Part shown: positions 7,568 to 10,783 of the stretch, piece by piece
How positions within the stretch are numbered: position 1 is the first letter of the stretch
Layout: every line of letters begins with the position of its first letter
From: Betaproteobacteria bacterium
Lineage (GTDB): Bacteria; Pseudomonadota; Gammaproteobacteria; Burkholderiales; Eutrophovitaceae
Direction: 5' to 3'
DNA: 10,783 nucleotides
NCBI GenBank assembly: GCA_009886305.1
Contig: QXZO01000050.1
Span: forward strand, 1 to 10,783
The notes under the pieces: model-generated
The model's input: the letters and a program-made list of their open reading frames with translations, nothing else
Told to the model about the DNA's origin: nothing
Database searches by the model: none
Program-made: the position numbers and the translations under genes

Positions 7568-10500
7568 TTAGTGACGGTCAAGGTCAATATCGATAACTAG
7601 CGATCGTATCTCTTTGACCAGAACGTTGAATGACTCAGGCATTCCTGCATCAATTTTATGCTCACCTTTAACAATATTTTCATACACTTTAGTTCGCCCA
7701 TTAACATCGTCAGACTTGACCGTGAGCATTTCTTGTAAGGTGTAGGAAGCGCCATACGCCTCCAACGCCCAGACTTCCATTTCTCCAAATCGCTGACCAC
7801 CAAACTGAGCCTTACCTCCAAGCGGTTGTTGCGTGACCAGAGAGTATGGACCCGTAGAACGAGCGTGCATTTTATCGTCAACTAAGTGATGCAACTTCAG
7901 CACATGCATATAGCCAACGGTAACTTCCTGATCAAACTGATCACCGGTTCTGCCATCGATTAGAGCAATCTGACCACTCTGAGGCAATCCAGCGAGCTCT
8001 AGCATTTGTCTGATTTCAGGCTCATCAGCTCCGTCGAATACTGGAGTTGCGAAAGGAACACCATGTTTCAGTTGGTCCGCGAGGTCTAGAACCTCCTGAT
8101 CTGATAGAGCATCAATATCCTCAATCTTACCGCTAGTGTTGTAGACTTTAGATAGGAACTGCCTAATCTCATCGATTTTGCTTTTGGCACTCAACATCGC
8201 ACCAATCTTATGCCCAAGGCCTTTCGCCGCCCATCCAAGGTGCGTCTCAAGAATCTGGCCCACATTCATTCGAGAGGGCACACCCAGAGGATTAAGTACG
8301 ATATCCATTGGCGTCCCGTCAGCGGTATGAGGCATGTCCTCAATGGGTACGATCTTAGAAATCACCCCCTTGTTGCCGTGCCTTCCTGCCATCTTATCGC
8401 CCGGCTGCAAGCGTCGCTTGACCGCGAGATAGACCTTCACCATTTTTTGAACTCCCGGTGGTAACTCATCACCCGAAGTTAACTTCTTTTGCTTCTCATC
8501 GAATCGAGCATCAAAATCTTTTCGAGCCTGATCGATACCCTCACGAACCTGCTCCACTTGATTGGCTGCACTTTCATTTGCCAGTGAAATATCGAACCAA
8601 TCGTAACGATTCAAATCCTCGAGATAAGATTTCGTGATTTTTGAACCTTTCGCTAATTTGCTCGGGCCACTGTTGGCGACCTTACCAATCAAGAGCCGCT
8701 CCATTCGTCCAAACGCGTCATTTTCAACAATACGCATTTGATCTGACAAATCCTTTCGGAAACGTCCCAGTTCGTCATCCACAATCATTTGTGCGCGACT
8801 ATCCCTCTCAACCCCCTCACGCGTAAAGACCTGCACGTCAATCACAGTACCCGCCATCCCAGATGGGACGCGTAGAGATGTATCCTTAACGTCAGAAGCT
8901 TTTTCACCAAAAATAGCGCGCAGTAATTTCTCTTCGGGTGTCAATTGCGTCTCACCTTTCGGTGTCACCTTACCTACCAACACGTCACCGGCGCGAACTT
9001 CAGCGCCGATATATACAACTCCCGACTCATCCAACCGCCCCAACTGCGACTCAGCAAGGTTAGAGATATCTCTAGTTATTTCTTCTGATCCGAGTTTTGT
9101 ATCCCTAGCAACAATGGATAACTCTTCTATATGGATCGAAGTGAAGCGATCTTCAGCTACGATTCTTTCTGAGATGAGAATTGAATCCTCAAAGTTAAAG
9201 CCATTCCATGGCATGAATGCGACCAGGAGGTTTTGCCCTAAAGCCAACTCACCTAAATCTGTAGATGCACCATCTGCAATCACATCACCGCGCGCAACTA
9301 TATCTCCAGGCTTAACAATTGGCTTTTGATTAATATTCGTATTTTGGTTGGACCGCGTGTATTTCACCAAGTTGTATATGTCAACTCCAACATCTCCGGC
9401 ACGCGTCTCATCATCATTAACTCGAATAACGACCCTTGACGCATCGACATAATCCACTAATCCACCGCGCTCAGATTGAACAGCGGTTCCAGAATCAACT
9501 GCCACCGTTCTCTCAATACCCGTACCGACAAGCGCCTTCTCCGCCCGCAAAGTGGGAACAGCCTGCCGTTGCATGTTGGAACCCATCAGCGCTCTGTTGG
9601 CGTCATCATGTTCCAAAAATGGAATCAAAGATGCCGCAACTGAAACAATCTGTGATGGCGCTACATCCATCATCTCCACTCGATCTGGGGACACTAAAGT
9701 GAATTCGCCTCGATGTCGGCATGACACAAGTTCGTCCGTTAACTTACCAGCTTTATCATACGCAGCATTTGCTTGTGCAATAACGTATTGTCCCTCATCA
9801 ATCGCTGACAAATACTCGATTGCATCTGTCACTTTTCCATTTTTTACGCGAACGTAGGGAGTTTCCAAAAACCCATACTCATTCGTTCGTGCATATATTG
9901 CTAGCGAGTTAATGAGACCGATGTTAGGTCCCTCTGGCGTTTCAATAGGACAAACTCGCCCGTAATGCGTCGGGTGCACATCCCGAACCTCAAAACCAGC
10001 ACGCTCCCGAGTTAGTCCTCCCGGCCCTAGCGCAGATATTCTTCGCTTGTGAGTAATCTCTGATAACGGGTTTGTTTGGTCCATAAATTGAGATAGCTGA
10101 GAAGAACCAAAGAATTCTCGCACCGCTGCTGAAACAGGCTTTGCATTGATTAAATCATGAGGCATCAAGTTCTCAGATTCAGCTTGAGACAAACGCTCTC
10201 TTACTGCACGCTCAACTCGAACCAGACCGGAGCGAAATTGATTCTCAGCCAATTCGCCGACCGAGCGAACGCGACGGTTACCCAGATGATCGATATCGTC
10301 TATCTCTCCGCGTCCATTACGCAACTCGACCAAAATTGCGATAACAGCCAATATATCGGCATTCGTCAAAGTACCTTCATCAGGAGTAGTATTCTTTTGA
10401 GCCTCCGCATAGAAACTCTTCAGCCAATCCGATGTTTTGGGTTCTATGACCTCTGGATATGCTCTCCTATTAAATTTCATACGACCAACAGCGGATAAAT

Positions 10501-10783
10501 CATAGCGCTGCGGCGTGTAAAACAAAGATCCAAATAAGGCGTTCACCGAGTCCTCAGTTGGAGGCTCGCCTGGACGCATCATTCTATAGATAGCAACCTT
10601 GGCCGAGAGCGGATCTGGAGTATCGTCAGACCTTAGTGTTTGGGAGATATAAGCGCCTTGATCCAAATCATTTACGTATAAAGTCTCTATCTCACTAATA
10701 TTTCCCTCGACCAGCTTTTCGATCAACTCCTCAGTTAACTCTTCGTTAGCCGGAGCAATTATTTCACCTGTGTCTAAATCTAT
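7568..10783 (-). CDS. rpoB: DNA-directed RNA polymerase subunit beta, 5' end outside window
   Basis: Beta is the second large catalytic subunit and the rifampicin target. The reading frame is open to the right edge, giving 1071 visible residues; by comparison with E. coli (1342) about 300 N-terminal residues are missing. An internal TTG at 10726 is not the true start, because the frame upstream ([13 protein letters not shown]) still matches beta. In visible numbering, the rifampicin cluster is 226-252, with D235, H245 and S250 (E. coli 516, 526, 531) wild type. It differs from E. coli only by Thr for Asn in DQTNPLSE. The active-site lysines of GDK and NK are K797 and K805. The C-terminal clamp anchor [21 protein letters not shown] begins at about 989. 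Relative to E. coli there are about 20 extra residues after GRMKFNR. Termination is TAA, 54 bases before rpoC. Confidence 0.99.
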   Translation of the reverse strand: MDLDTGEIIAPANEELTEELIEKLVEGNISEIETLYVNDLDQGAYISQTLRSDDTPDPLSAKVAIYRMMRPGEPPTEDSVNALFGSLFYTPQRYDLSAVGRMKFNRRAYPEVIEPKTSDWLKSFYAEAQKNTTPDEGTLTNADILAVIAILVELRNGRGEIDDIDHLGNRRVRSVGELAENQFRSGLVRVERAVRERLSQAESENLMPHDLINAKPVSAAVREFFGSSQLSQFMDQTNPLSEITHKRRISALGPGGLTRERAGFEVRDVHPTHYGRVCPIETPEGPNIGLINSLAIYARTNEYGFLETPYVRVKNGKVTDAIEYLSAIDEGQYVIAQANAAYDKAGKLTDELVSCRHRGEFTLVSPDRVEMMDVAPSQIVSVAASLIPFLEHDDANRALMGSNMQRQAVPTLRAEKALVGTGIERTVAVDSGTAVQSERGGLVDYVDASRVVIRVNDDETRAGDVGVDIYNLVKYTRSNQNTNINQKPIVKPGDIVARGDVIADGASTDLGELALGQNLLVAFMPWNGFNFEDSILISERIVAEDRFTSIHIEELSIVARDTKLGSEEITRDISNLAESQLGRLDESGVVYIGAEVRAGDVLVGKVTPKGETQLTPEEKLLRAIFGEKASDVKDTSLRVPSGMAGTVIDVQVFTREGVERDSRAQMIVDDELGRFRKDLSDQMRIVENDAFGRMERLLIGKVANSGPSKLAKGSKITKSYLEDLNRYDWFDISLANESAANQVEQVREGIDQARKDFDARFDEKQKKLTSGDELPPGVQKMVKVYLAVKRRLQPGDKMAGRHGNKGVISKIVPIEDMPHTADGTPMDIVLNPLGVPSRMNVGQILETHLGWAAKGLGHKIGAMLSAKSKIDEIRQFLSKVYNTSGKIEDIDALSDQEVLDLADQLKHGVPFATPVFDGADEPEIRQMLELAGLPQSGQIALIDGRTGDQFDQEVTVGYMHVLKLHHLVDDKMHARSTGPYSLVTQQPLGGKAQFGGQRFGEMEVWALEAYGASYTLQEMLTVKSDDVNGRTKVYENIVKGEHKIDAGMPESFNVLVKEIRSLVIDIDLDRH

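Noticed and set aside
10028..10108. Possible rifampicin resistance change in the RpoB cluster
   Set aside because: The only difference from E. coli is Thr for Asn in DQTNP, common in Betaproteobacteria and not a known resistance change; D516, H526 and S531 equivalents are wild type.
10157..10498. 113-codon plus-strand open frame opposite rpoB
   Set aside because: It lies wholly antisense to conserved beta subunit sequence with no homologous motif; chance frame.

Overview
This window is a compact block of core transcription and translation genes, all read from the minus strand. In transcription order (right to left on the given strand) it holds rpoB (5' end outside the window), rpoC, rpsL, rpsG, fusA and the first 18 codons of a tuf gene. 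There are no RNA genes, mobile elements, CRISPR arrays or hypothetical genes. Intergenic gaps are short (26 to about 150 bases), and every reading frame on the plus strand looks like an antisense shadow of these genes.

The organism is most likely a member of the Betaproteobacteria (now Burkholderiales/Nitrosomonadales). This is inferred from remembered family sequences. The beta subunit has DQTNPLSE in its rifampicin region and an extended segment after GRMKFNRR; beta' begins [12 protein letters not shown]-Tu begins MAKGKFERTKPHVNVGTI. The rpoB-rpoC-rpsL-rpsG-fusA-tuf order is usual there and in several other proteobacterial groups. Base composition looks moderate (roughly mid-40s to 50% GC by spot counts, not computed), which would be low for many members of the class. 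No genus can be assigned.

Layout: 10783-7568 is rpoB; 7513-3266 is rpoC, with a good Shine-Dalgarno sequence in a 54-base gap; 3265-3116 is the junction between the RNA polymerase genes and the 'str' genes; 3115-2741 is rpsL; 2691-2221 is rpsG; 2194-101 is fusA; 55-1 is the start of tuf. The proteins are full length apart from the two cut by the window edges, and all visible catalytic, metal-binding and drug-target residues look wild type.

The most interesting stretch is the rpoC-rpsL junction. Right after the rpoC stop codon lies a strong intrinsic terminator (10-bp stem, 6-nt loop, five U). The same bases also spell a near-consensus sigma70 promoter: a perfect -35 TTGACA overlapping the rpoC stop codon, a 17-bp spacer and TAGAAT. 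Its GC-rich discriminator (CGCCCG) is of the kind seen at stringently controlled promoters. The terminator of one operon and the promoter of the next therefore appear to be superimposed. The predicted str leader of about 120 nt could fold into two mutually exclusive hairpins. The rest of the window is ordinary housekeeping sequence, and I see no undescribed multi-gene system.
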